17,544 bases of DNA from an uncultured Acetatifactor sp. (GTDB lineage: Bacteria > Bacillota > Clostridia > Lachnospirales > Lachnospiraceae). This document shows, piece by piece, positions 6,689-13,980 of this stretch. Location: the NCBI GenBank assembly GCA_910584235.1, contig CAJTZD010000069.1, positions 1-17,544 of the forward strand, given 5' to 3'. Position 1 is the stretch's first letter. Each line of letters begins with the position of its first letter. The notes under the pieces are model-generated. The model did not search any database and had not been told where the DNA came from. It saw nothing but the letters and a program-made list of their open reading frames with translations. The position numbers and the translations under genes are program-made.

Positions 6689-6761
6689 AAATGATGAATA
6701 TTGGTTAGGTGAATTAATGTAGACGATCTAGGCATCAAAAGGTCAATTATTCAGTGGATAC

Positions 6762-6841
6762 TGCTATAATGTACAAAAATCAATGCACAACACTTACTTT
6801 CGGTATGTTTTGTGATTCTTTTAGGGAACATACATTTTTTT
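6762..6841 (+). ncRNA. Candidate short plus-strand transcript
   Basis: A perfect extended -10 box TGCTATAAT (6762-6770) has no good -35 partner but could fire alone. About 30 bases downstream of the predicted start, GTATGTT (6803-6809) pairs with AACATAC (6827-6833), followed by ATTTTTTT (6834-6841), an intrinsic terminator layout. The transcript would be about 65 bases and could encode a 10-residue peptide (MHNTYFRYVL) without a Shine-Dalgarno. It would be the only plus-strand unit here, so I hold it loosely. Confidence 0.3.
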
Positions 6842-6893
6842 AGATACACGTTGGCCATTCAAATCATATAGATAAATTGAAAGCGATACTATA

Positions 6894-6926
6894 GGAGCCA
6901 GACTCAAAGTTCTAAAGTCCGGCTCC
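6894..6926 (-). terminator. Terminator-like hairpin closing the pilus locus
   Basis: Eleven-base arms (6894-6904 with 6916-6926) pair with one A-C on the plus strand that is a U-G wobble in the minus-strand RNA. It starts 12 bases beyond the stop of the pilin-like gene. The following minus-strand sequence TATAGTATCGC is only weakly U-rich, so termination may be partial or factor-aided. Confidence 0.6.
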
Positions 6927-6938
6927 ATCGAAGATGAC

Positions 6939-7160
6939 CTATCCGAATAATTGTGTAATCACCTGCGTAATCCTCGGGATGACGGTTCCGTTGAAGATGT
7001 TGGTCAGGGCGGCAAGCAGCAGTGCGCCCAGGACTACGGCGATGATGATCTTCACGGCATCGGAGATGTAGAAGTCGCCGCGCTGGTTGGAGAGCGTCTG
7101 GCGGGCCTTGCTGATGGCATTGTCGAGTCTGTTACGGACTGCATTGTTAAGTTTTTTCAT
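6939..7160 (-). CDS. Small one-helix membrane protein, candidate Flp-type pilin (DUF6133-like)
   Basis: From the ATG at 7160 this is a 73-residue protein: a basic amphipathic N-terminus, the junction QRGDFYISDA (about residues 26-35), one long hydrophobic helix (AVKIIIAVVLGALLLAAL, 35-52) and a short polar tail. The size, single helix and Gly followed by an acidic residue just before the helix resemble Flp-type prepilins, which a CpaA-type peptidase cuts after Gly. It also resembles the small DUF6133-like proteins of Clostridia elements. The classic G-x4-E spacing is not exact. AGGAGG lies 6 bases before this ATG, so I rejected the upstream ATG at 7205, which adds 15 residues. It is the last gene of the pilus locus, where no other short hydrophobic protein occurs. 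The pilin role is inference; the gene itself is solid. Confidence 0.75.
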   Translation of the reverse strand: MKKLNNAVRNRLDNAISKARQTLSNQRGDFYISDAVKIIIAVVLGALLLAALTNIFNGTVIPRITQVITQLFG

Positions 7161-7372
7161 GGAAAACCTCCTGTTGGTTTTTAATATGATTGTTTTAGGT
7201 TTCATACATGGCGGCCATTCCTGCCGGGAGCCGGGTGCCTTTAGCAGCCAGGGCAGGTTATCTTTTTTCCCTCTGTGGCACTGGCGGCAGGCAGGACGGC
7301 ACAGCCATATCTATGTAATAGAGTCCCTCCGGTAAGGGGTTGGATTACCAATTGATGGTTGTATCTTCCCTG

Positions 7373-8251
7373 TCAGCCGAAGAACACGCCCAGGGAATTT
7401 ATGACCTCGGTACACAGCACCACAAGATAGATGATCATGATGCAGATAAGCATCATCATGGAGTAGCGCTGTATCTTTTGGGGCCGCTTTGCGGCTTCTT
7501 TTTTCAGGTTGTTCTGCTCGATCTGCCGCATGTCGAAGCAGATCATCTTGAAGTACATCCGCTGGTCGTCCCCACGGAGGACGCCGATCAGCCCGCGCAC
7601 CACGTCGGAAAGCATGGGGCTGCCGATGCGGGTCTCGAAGCGGAGCAGGGCATTCTCATAGTTGCCCGTCTTCATGTCCGCTATGGTCTGGTCAAGCTCG
7701 GCGGCGAAGTCCCTGCCCGCCACCCTGCGGTAGGAGGTGAGCATCTTCAGCACGTCCCGGTCGTTCTCCAGGTTCTGCCCGATGGACAGGGCAAAGCGGG
7801 GGATTTCAGCCTCGATGAGCTTCCGGCGCTTCCTTACGAAATCGAAAGCGGCATAATAGGTGGAGAACCACAGCGCCACCGCAAGGCCCACCAGGACGGG
7901 GGACAGGAGCGGCATCAGGAATGCCATGGGGACGGCGCAGATTCCTACGGCGCCTGCTGTCACCCATGCCCGGGCGGTATAGACCTCCGGGGACAGCTCC
8001 AGCCCTGCTATGGCAAGGGCGGTCTGCAGGCGGCTGCGCTTCAGCTTGTCCAGCCGCAGGAACGGGGCCAGCAGTATTGCGATTTTTGTGATGTATACGT
8101 CCAGCAGCTTTTCCTTTTTGGAGGACTGTTGTTTCCTTGCGAGCATCATCATTTTTGACGTCCTGCCGGTGGGGATGTCCACGAAGGTGCAGGACAGGTT
8201 GTAGGCGGCGATTCCCAGGAAGACGATGGAAGTTAGTGCAAGCAGGATCAT
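7373..8251 (-). CDS. tadC: Tad pilus platform protein TadC-like
   Basis: This 292-residue membrane protein has hydrophobic segments at the N-terminus (about 2-17), a pair near 95-130, and one near the C-terminus (about 268-288). A charged cytoplasmic domain of the type II secretion F family lies at about 140-265, including FDFVRKRRKLIEAEIPRF and LLRFETRIGSPMLSDVVRGL. In Tad systems TadB and TadC form the inner-membrane platform on which the CpaF ATPase works to extrude or retract pilin. Its start ATG overlaps the TadB stop as ATGA (8248-8251), proof of a coupled operon. A 212-base gap with no clear gene separates it from the pilin-like gene. The TadB/TadC split follows gene order; sequence similarity is weak at this level. 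Confidence 0.85.
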   Translation of the reverse strand: MILLALTSIVFLGIAAYNLSCTFVDIPTGRTSKMMMLARKQQSSKKEKLLDVYITKIAILLAPFLRLDKLKRSRLQTALAIAGLELSPEVYTARAWVTAGAVGICAVPMAFLMPLLSPVLVGLAVALWFSTYYAAFDFVRKRRKLIEAEIPRFALSIGQNLENDRDVLKMLTSYRRVAGRDFAAELDQTIADMKTGNYENALLRFETRIGSPMLSDVVRGLIGVLRGDDQRMYFKMICFDMRQIEQNNLKKEAAKRPQKIQRYSMMMLICIMIIYLVVLCTEVINSLGVFFG

Positions 8252-9180
8252 ACAGGGTCACCTCCGTACTCGATGGGCTTGCTCAGCTTCATGATCTGGG
8301 CAAGGGAGAACAGCAGGATGGCCGCACAGACCGCCAGGGCAACCTTGCCGGGCGTGGTGTACACCAGGGTATGGAACCAATCCTTATTCAGGAAATACAG
8401 CAGGGGTACGTTGCCGATGACCAGGAACATCATGGTGACGGCCTCCCTCCGGGGGCCCTGCATCATGGCCTCCAGCTCCGACTGCACGATGCGCACGTCC
8501 GAGAACTTCTGGACGATGGCGGGCAGGGTGTCCTTCATGGAGCGGTCGGACTGGCACTGGATCAGGATGCCGGCCCATTCATGGAAGATCTGGTTGGGGA
8601 TCTTCATCTTCAGGGAATTGATGGTGCTGGTGGTGTTGGCGTTGATCAGCTCGCTCTCCAGGACAAATGCCTGGAAGGTGGCCTTTACCGGCTCGTTTAT
8701 GTAGGGCAGGTTCTCCCGGACGGAGCGCAGCAGGTCTTCCGTCCGCAGGTAGGAGGTGGTGATGACCGAGATGGCTGTCTCCAGCTCCTCGTTCAGGTGC
8801 TTCTTATAGCTTGCCGCTGTGCTGCGCAGATACCAGACCGGCAGAAGTGAGAATCCCAGTCCCAATATAGGCACCATGTATACATTGTTGATGAGCAGAG
8901 CCAGCACGGCGCCTACGGCGAAGAGCAGCAGGGTGAGCCTTGTGACGGCCTCGTAGCGGTTTTCCCGCCCCATGTCCTTTAGAATCTGCCGTATCTCATA
9001 GTCCTGGGTGAAGAAGCCCCTGGCAGGCTTTCCGGTAAGGACATTCAGTTCATCGGTGAGGGTGGGGACTTTCCGCCTGATGTTGAAGATGGCATCGGTG
9101 AAGTCCCTGGGCCTTACGCCGAAAAGTGCCAGCAGCCCGGTGCTTAAAAGGGCAAAGCAGATGAAATAGATCCAGCGCAT
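8248..9180 (-). CDS. tadB: Tad pilus platform protein TadB-like
   Basis: This 310-residue protein begins with a hydrophobic helix (about 4-20), has a helix pair at about 82-118, a cytoplasmic type II secretion F domain (about 125-235, including ELETAISVITTSYLRTEDLL and FHEWAGILIQCQSD), and two C-terminal helices (about 240-258 and 272-292). It should form the platform with TadC and dock on CpaF. The ATG at 9180 follows the CpaF TAA with no gap, and the ribosome binding site AGGAGG lies inside the end of cpaF. This shows tight coupling of ATPase and platform synthesis. Confidence 0.87.
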   Translation of the reverse strand: MRWIYFICFALLSTGLLALFGVRPRDFTDAIFNIRRKVPTLTDELNVLTGKPARGFFTQDYEIRQILKDMGRENRYEAVTRLTLLLFAVGAVLALLINNVYMVPILGLGFSLLPVWYLRSTAASYKKHLNEELETAISVITTSYLRTEDLLRSVRENLPYINEPVKATFQAFVLESELINANTTSTINSLKMKIPNQIFHEWAGILIQCQSDRSMKDTLPAIVQKFSDVRIVQSELEAMMQGPRREAVTMMFLVIGNVPLLYFLNKDWFHTLVYTTPGKVALAVCAAILLFSLAQIMKLSKPIEYGGDPV

Positions 9181-11181
9181 TTAGTCAGCCTCCTTTCTGC
9201 TGTGTTGTCCGGTTATGTTTTGTTCATACCCGAATGGATTGGGTGCATCTGTGCCTGTGGAAGTATTTAAGCTGGGTACGGCAGGCTCCGTCTCTGCAGG
9301 CAGCTTCTTATCTGGCTGTTTTTCTTCCGCAAGTCTTACTCTGCATCCGATTCTTCTGACAGATGCGGTTTTATTGCCGCCAGCCCGGGCAGGCACAGGC
9401 TTTTCGGGAATATATTTTTCTGAGATATATTCCGCCAGCTTTGCTTCTGTGGAGAGGATGCCGCTGGGGCCTGTCTCTGCAGTGGTTATGCTGTCGGAAC
9501 CTCCTTTTCCGGAAGTTATGCCGTATTCTGCGTTTTCATTGCTTGCGCCGCCAGTGCCTGTTTCTGTAGCCATGGCTTTGGGGGATTCTCCTTTAGCGGA
9601 AGCCGCACCTTTGGGCTTCTTTCCGGCAGACTTCCGGGTGGATGCCGCTTTAGGGGCAGCCTTTTGTCCCAAAGGCTCTGTTGGGAGGGGTGCGGTTTTC
9701 TGTCCGGCAAGCTCCGCTTGGAGCAGTTCAGTTTTACGGGCCAAAGGCTCTGTCTGATAGGTGGCGGCTTTTTGCCCGGCAGGCTCTGCCTGGGGGGATA
9801 CAGCTTTCTGCCTGGTTGTATCGGGACAGAGGAATTCCTCCAGCTCCTTATGCGGGATGCCGTTGTCCAGGAGCCGCTTCTGGAGGGCTTCAGATATGGT
9901 CTCCGCTTTCTGGTGGTGTCCCAGTACCCGGGCATTGCCGTCACTGTCGGTGACGTTGTCCTCCACATGGTATTTGTAAAGGGAGCGGTAGACCAGCTTC
10001 CCGTCGATATAGTATTCCCCCTCGATAATTTCCATGATCTTCCGTGATCGGTCTTCCAGCTGTTTGGTGAACACCACCACCGGATAGGCCTCCACCATGA
10101 TCTGCATGAGGATGGAGTCGTCCATGGCGTATTTGCGCTTCGCCAGGGTCATCATCCTGCGGTAGGTGCTCTCGCAGGAGTTGGAGTGGATGGTGGTCAC
10201 CACGGTGTGTCCTGTCCGGGAGCTTTCCGCCGCCGACAGGCTCTCTGCCGCAGAGCGCATCTCCCCCACGCCGATGACGTCCGGGTGCTTGCGCAGTACC
10301 CTTTCCAGGAGGAAGTCCTGGTCGATGTCCATGGCGGGGTTCTCGTGGGGGCGGGTGAGCAGGTGCACCACGGAATTCAGGATATTCCCGTTTTCGTCCC
10401 GCTTTACCAGGTCGAACTCCCGGCTGCCCTCCTCGATGGTGATGAGGCGGCGGTTGTTGGGGACGTTGGACAGGAGCCAGGCCATGATGGTGGTCTTGCC
10501 GGAGCCGGTGGAGCCTGCGATGCACACCGACACGCCGTAGCGGATGCAGGCGGTCAGGAAGTGGAGCATCTCCGCCGTGGCGCTGCCGGATTCCAGGAGC
10601 TTCTCCTCGGATACGGTCTGCTGGTTCACGATACGGATGGAGGCGTTCACTCCCACGTCCGCGTCCACGATGGGGGTCTTGTCCACGGAGATGCGGATGT
10701 TCCGGTCCAGGAACCCGATCACCGAGGGCATGGTGTCGTCAATGACCATGCCGCAGGCGTTCAGCATGCGCCTCACCACGTCTATGGCGTGCTGGGGGGA
10801 GGAGAACCGCTCAGGTATCTTGATGCTGCGCCCGCTGTTCATGATGACCTCAATGTCATTGTAGGCGTTGATGTTCACTTCCTCCACGTCGGGGGCGTAA
10901 ATCCATTTCTTCAAAAAGGAATATCCCGCCATGTCCTCATAGAGTTTGGCACAGAGTTCCTCTGTGGTGAATCCCTGCAGGGAGATCCTGCGTTTGACCA
11001 GGTACTGCACCATCAGCTCTTTCAGGACGGAGGAGGCGCGCTGGGTGTCCCCGTCCCCGGTGCCTGCTATGGTGGAGGCATGGTTCTCGGAGAAATAGCG
11101 CTGTACGTCTTCCAGTATCTGGTCATAGGTAAGGCTGCTGTCCTCTGCCGGTGCAAAGAAGATATCGTTTAAGTTGTTCAT
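9181..11181 (-). CDS. cpaF: CpaF/TadA-type pilus motor ATPase with repeat-bearing tail
   Basis: This 666-residue protein belongs to the type II/IV secretion ATPase family, Tad branch. Residues about 90-200 form the N-terminal domain. The nucleotide-binding core has Walker A GSTGSGKTT (223-231), an Asp box-like ITIEEGSREFDL (247-258), Walker B VIGVGEMR (302-309, with E307), and a His box GHTVVTTIHSNS (324-335). It hydrolyses ATP in the cytoplasm as a hexamer to drive pilin assembly. Typical CpaF proteins end near residue 450. This one has about 210 extra residues, beginning with four imperfect 12-residue repeats (464-511) and continuing as a low-complexity Lys/Ala/Thr/Gly-rich tail. The ATG overlaps the upstream ATPase stop as ATGA (11178-11181). 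Confidence 0.93.
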   Translation of the reverse strand: MNNLNDIFFAPAEDSSLTYDQILEDVQRYFSENHASTIAGTGDGDTQRASSVLKELMVQYLVKRRISLQGFTTEELCAKLYEDMAGYSFLKKWIYAPDVEEVNINAYNDIEVIMNSGRSIKIPERFSSPQHAIDVVRRMLNACGMVIDDTMPSVIGFLDRNIRISVDKTPIVDADVGVNASIRIVNQQTVSEEKLLESGSATAEMLHFLTACIRYGVSVCIAGSTGSGKTTIMAWLLSNVPNNRRLITIEEGSREFDLVKRDENGNILNSVVHLLTRPHENPAMDIDQDFLLERVLRKHPDVIGVGEMRSAAESLSAAESSRTGHTVVTTIHSNSCESTYRRMMTLAKRKYAMDDSILMQIMVEAYPVVVFTKQLEDRSRKIMEIIEGEYYIDGKLVYRSLYKYHVEDNVTDSDGNARVLGHHQKAETISEALQKRLLDNGIPHKELEEFLCPDTTRQKAVSPQAEPAGQKAATYQTEPLARKTELLQAELAGQKTAPLPTEPLGQKAAPKAASTRKSAGKKPKGAASAKGESPKAMATETGTGGASNENAEYGITSGKGGSDSITTAETGPSGILSTEAKLAEYISEKYIPEKPVPARAGGNKTASVRRIGCRVRLAEEKQPDKKLPAETEPAVPSLNTSTGTDAPNPFGYEQNITGQHSRKEAD
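9649..9792 (-). repeat. Four 36-bp tandem repeats in the cpaF tail
   Basis: Codons 464-511 encode QAEPAGQKAATY, QTEPLARKTELL, QAELAGQKTAPL and PTEPLGQKAAPK. The consensus is (Q/P)(T/A)E-P/L-x-G/A-Q/R-K. The DNA shows the same 36-base period. Such repeats expand and contract by slippage, so copy number may vary between strains. Confidence 0.75.
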
Positions 11182-12326
11182 AGTTCGTCTGCGTCCTCCT
11201 CCCAGTCGTCATATTGGGAACCAGTGGGGGTATCGGGGCAGCCATTTTCTGTTTCCCAATCCTGTCCAGCTGCATGCTGGTTCCTACATTGGGGACTGCT
11301 GTATCTGGCGGTCCTGTCTTCGTGTGGCGGCTTTCTGCCCCTTTTTCTCTTATGGGGAAAGGCGCTGCTTTCATCATCGTAGAAGTCTCCCGGTGCGCCG
11401 CTTTCTCTGTATGCATCGTGGCTGTCCGAATAGCTATTGCCGTCTCCATAAGCGTCCGGGTTGTTTGTATGGTAGCTGCCGTCTCCGTATGTGTCCGGGT
11501 CATTTGTATATTGGCTGGTTCTGTCCGGTGCCATGTTTTCCTCCGGCAGCTTGTCGCCGTTCTCCTGCCAGTCCAGCTCCCGTTCGGCGGCCTCCATCTG
11601 CTCCAGAGTGTCCAGCACCCGGTTCAGGGATGCAGTATATTTGGAGTTGCAGTATTTCACCGCCTGGAACATGCCGCCCTCAGTGGCGCAGCGGTCAATT
11701 TCCTTGCCGTAGGGCAGCAGGCCGTCAAAGCCGCCTATGATGTAGCCCATCTCGTCGAAGGCATGGAAAGGCCGTGCCATGCCGGCGAAGGTCATGTGCC
11801 GGTCATAATGGAAGCGCCCGTCTGCAAGCAGGGGCTGGTGAGCCTTCAGGTAGTTGATCCCTTTCAGGTCAGGGGTCAGGATGCGGATGACCAGGTCGCC
11901 GGACTCGATGGCGGCGGGGGTGAACACGTTGGTCATGGCGGGGCCGCAGTCCAGTATCAGGTAGTCCACCAGGCTTCCGGCGGCGGATATGAGCTGCAGC
12001 GCCATCCGGTAGTCGGTGTCCGGGTAGCTTAAAGGGTTCTCGCCGGCGCTGTACCCCATCAGGCCGATGAAGGGATAGTTCTTCAGCACTGTCACATGGC
12101 TTGCTATCAGGGACGTGTCTATCTCCACGCTGCTTAATACCTGCCCTATGGAGGCTTCCGCCCCTGCAGCCTGCTCCGGAAGCCATACCGGGAGCATGGG
12201 AGTGCCGGGGTCGGCGTTGATGATGATGGCTTTCTGCTTGTCGCGGGTCAGCGCCTTGGCCAGGATGCAGCAGAACATGGACTTGCCGCTGCCGGGGCTG
12301 CCCCAGACTGTGATTGTTTTGGACAT
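11178..12326 (-). CDS. CpaE/TadZ-like P-loop ATPase
   Basis: From the ATG at 12326 the protein has 382 residues. It opens with a beta strand and a Walker A loop WGSPGSGKSMFCCILAKAL (about 8-26), and has a Walker B-like strand VDYLILDCGPAM near residue 130. This matches MinD/ParA-like ATPases of Tad loci (CpaE/TadZ), which localise the pilus machine. The Walker A is the ordinary GSGKS form. The C-terminal 120 residues are a hydrophilic tail with three 13-residue Tyr/Asp-rich repeats and a basic patch KRKRGRKPP. AAGGAGGG lies 9 bases before the chosen ATG; the earlier ATG at 12467 has no ribosome binding site. The stop overlaps the cpaF start as ATGA. Confidence 0.83.
   Translation of the reverse strand: MSKTITVWGSPGSGKSMFCCILAKALTRDKQKAIIINADPGTPMLPVWLPEQAAGAEASIGQVLSSVEIDTSLIASHVTVLKNYPFIGLMGYSAGENPLSYPDTDYRMALQLISAAGSLVDYLILDCGPAMTNVFTPAAIESGDLVIRILTPDLKGINYLKAHQPLLADGRFHYDRHMTFAGMARPFHAFDEMGYIIGGFDGLLPYGKEIDRCATEGGMFQAVKYCNSKYTASLNRVLDTLEQMEAAERELDWQENGDKLPEENMAPDRTSQYTNDPDTYGDGSYHTNNPDAYGDGNSYSDSHDAYRESGAPGDFYDDESSAFPHKRKRGRKPPHEDRTARYSSPQCRNQHAAGQDWETENGCPDTPTGSQYDDWEEDADEL
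11397..11516 (-). repeat. Three 13-residue (39-bp) tandem repeats in the CpaE-like tail
   Basis: The units read SQYTNDPDTYGDG, SYHTNNPDAYGDG and, after one extra Asn, SYSDSHDAYRESG. The first two are nearly identical at the DNA level and the third has diverged. They lie in the disordered, acidic tail between the ATPase core and the C-terminus. Confidence 0.7.
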
Positions 12327-12622
12327 GGGATGAATCCCTCCTTTTTTCTGTTCATTCTCGTGAGCGTATTTATTTGCCGTTTCCCTGCCCAATGTTGCAG
12401 CAGCGCCCACTCGTTTTATATTTGCATTGGCAGATGTTTGAGGGCCCACTATTACGGATTCCTCCATCTTTTGTGGAAATGGTTGGCAGGGACTGTCATT
12501 CCCACAAAAATTCCGATAGGCTGTTATTCTGCCAGGAGCAGCCTGCTGTCCGGCGCAGGCGTTCCGGCTTCTTATGGCTGTGCGCCGTTACCGGGGGTAC
12601 CGCCAGTGGTGCTGCCTGCTGG
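12327..12622. other. Intergenic region between cpaB-like and cpaE-like genes
   Basis: I see no separate gene here. The left side carries the ribosome binding site of the CpaE-like gene, and frames continue open by chance. On the cpaB side the frame after the stop at 12623 continues with 16 low-complexity codons to a second TAA at 12572-12574. No convincing promoter or terminator was found. Confidence 0.5.
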
Positions 12623-13633
12623 TTAGCTGCCTCTGTTTGATGCATTCCCGTCTGCACTCGAATCACCGCCTGTATTATCTGTAGATGCTGTATCTTCCTG
12701 ACTGCTGTTTTCGGTGCTGGAACCTGGTGTATTCTGTCCAGAGGTATCAGCGGAATCTCCGCTGGGACTGTCAGGTTCATCAGGAACGCCGGATTCAGAA
12801 GGGCTTTCTCCGGATGCGGCAGATTCATTGCCGTCTGCAGCCCCGTCTTGGTTGCCGGTGTCCGTGTCGGTGCCATCGTCTCCGGCAGGCGGGTCTTCCT
12901 CCGGCAGTAGCGTCTCCGGGAAATAGATTGTCTGGAGGGTGTATTCCTGCTCTGCCAGCAGCTCCTCCGCAAGCTTCTCATTCCCCCGGCTGACCAGGGC
13001 CACATGGGCGATGCCGTCATTCTCCAGGAGGGTGATGGTGCGGGCCTGCTCCGGGCTTGCCAGCACGGTGATGGTGGCGGACTGTTTCTTCTCCTCGTCT
13101 TCCAGCGGCTCCCTTGTGTTGTCCACGTTCACGCCGCCGGAGTCGGTCACGGAGAGGACTCTTACGAAGCGCAGTTCGGGGACTTCAACCGCCACGTCAA
13201 GGAAGTGGTAGATGCGGATGATGTCCCCGGGCTGCAGCTTGTCGGACAGTCCGGCGGCAAGGGTCTGTATGGTAAGGGAGATGGCCACCTTGCCGGAGGG
13301 GATGCTGTTCAGCGCCGTATCGGAAGATATGGGTATGGCGCTGACTTTGGCGGGGAGGATGTAATCCCCCGGGAAGAGGTCTGCCGTGGCATAGAGTCCT
13401 TTTACATTGTCCAGGGATCGGGCGGTGCCGGAGGGGAGGTTGTAGCTGCCCACCTCCACAGTCTCTGTGTTGTCCGCATTGACGGTCTCCCCTTTCAGGA
13501 TGGGGGAGGTGACGCGGACGACTTCTGTCTTGCCGTTGGTCTGCCTTGCGATGACGGGCAGGGCCACAAAGGCGGTGACGGCTGCCAGCAGGAGGCTCAG
13601 CAGGCCGAAGATAAAGCGGTTGTTCAGTTTCAT
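12623..13633 (-). CDS. cpaB: CpaB/RcpC-like SAF-domain pilus assembly protein
   Basis: From the ATG at 13633 this is a 336-residue protein. A short cytoplasmic start (KLNNR) is followed by a membrane helix (about 7-28). The SAF/RcpC region follows, with VTSPILKGETVNADN (about 40-54), GLYATADLFPGDYILPAKV (about 79-97) and SGKVAISLTIQ plus LQPGDIIRIY (about 113-142), as in CpaB proteins. Residues from about 235 to the end form an acidic Ser/Thr/Gly/Asp low-complexity tail. CpaB works on the outer face of the membrane in Tad assembly; in diderms it pairs with the secretin CpaC, which I do not see here, so the tail may instead reach into the cell wall. AGGAGTGA lies 8 bases before the ATG. The open frame upstream to 13735 lacks such a site. 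Confidence 0.83.
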   Translation of the reverse strand: MKLNNRFIFGLLSLLLAAVTAFVALPVIARQTNGKTEVVRVTSPILKGETVNADNTETVEVGSYNLPSGTARSLDNVKGLYATADLFPGDYILPAKVSAIPISSDTALNSIPSGKVAISLTIQTLAAGLSDKLQPGDIIRIYHFLDVAVEVPELRFVRVLSVTDSGGVNVDNTREPLEDEEKKQSATITVLASPEQARTITLLENDGIAHVALVSRGNEKLAEELLAEQEYTLQTIYFPETLLPEEDPPAGDDGTDTDTGNQDGAADGNESAASGESPSESGVPDEPDSPSGDSADTSGQNTPGSSTENSSQEDTASTDNTGGDSSADGNASNRGS

Positions 13634-13856
13634 GGTTATGGTCACTCCTGTTCTGTATTGAGATAGATGATTGTTTGGCTGATATTGGCATCCAGGTTTT
13701 GGTGATGGGAGCCTGTAAGTATGGCAATATTCCATCAGGAATCAGTGTCAGGCGGTTGTATAGGAAAGCAACGTGCCTTGAAGCGTGTGGGCTGTTCTCT
13801 TGGGATTCTGCCATGCATTTATGCTGTATACCAGTTGAATATGCAGCGAAACCCGA

Positions 13857-13917
13857 CTGCAGACCGCCAGCCAGGTACTTTCCCGGAAGTATCAATGTAA
13901 ATCCTGGCGGTCTGCAG
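13857..13917 (-). repeat. Perfect 14-bp inverted repeat with 33-base loop
   Basis: CTGCAGACCGCCAG (13857-13870) and its exact complement (13904-13917) enclose a loop that itself can pair (GGTACTT with AAGTATC). Neither side has a U tract, so it is not a standard terminator. It may be an RNA processing or stability element, or the footprint of a small mobile repeat. Confidence 0.6.
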
Positions 13918-13924
13918 TATAACA
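13916..13924 (-). promoter_or_regulatory. Possible extended -10 promoter for the cpaB block
   Basis: The minus strand reads TGTTATACT, an extended -10 (TG-n-TATACT) whose -10 overlaps the right arm of the 14-bp inverted repeat. No good -35 is present. If used, it would start transcription inside the repeat, about 275 bases before the cpaB-like gene. Confidence 0.3.
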
Positions 13925-13980
13925 AAGCTGCAGTGATAATGGCATGGAAGAATATCGTGATTTCGCTGTCAGCCACCCGG

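Larger units (their letters stand above)
6603..6893. other. AT-rich intergenic spacer
   Basis: This stretch carries no credible gene. It is much more AT-rich than its surroundings. It contains a 10-bp AT-only inverted repeat (6665-6688), a plus-strand extended -10 box (6762-6770) followed by a plus-strand hairpin with a T7 run (6803-6841). It must also hold the minus-strand promoter of the 6602 gene, which I could not place with confidence. It separates the pilus locus from the sigma/zinc-finger block. Confidence 0.55.
13634..13980. other. Gap between the prepilin peptidase and cpaB-like genes
   Basis: This 347-base stretch has no gene I can support. Minus-strand frames stay open through it by chance, but no start with a ribosome binding site gives a plausible protein. 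It holds a large inverted repeat (13857-13917), a possible extended -10 promoter (13916-13924) and the cpaB ribosome binding site. Confidence 0.55.

Noticed and set aside
7340..8158. 272-codon plus-strand open frame opposite tadC
   Set aside because: His/Asp/Gly-rich translation typical of the antisense of a real gene. The minus-strand frame has TadC features and an ATGA overlap with tadB.
9649..9792. CRISPR array suspicion for the repeats in cpaF
   Set aside because: The repeats are imperfect, directly adjacent with no spacers, and in frame; they are coding tandem repeats.
10186..11172. 328-codon plus-strand open frame opposite cpaF
   Set aside because: The minus frame holds Walker A, Walker B and the His box; the plus frame shows only Val/Gly/His-rich shadow composition.
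12327..12467. Earlier ATG for the CpaE-like ATPase
   Set aside because: It adds 47 residues with no fold before the Walker A strand and has no Shine-Dalgarno, whereas AAGGAGGG precedes the ATG at 12326.
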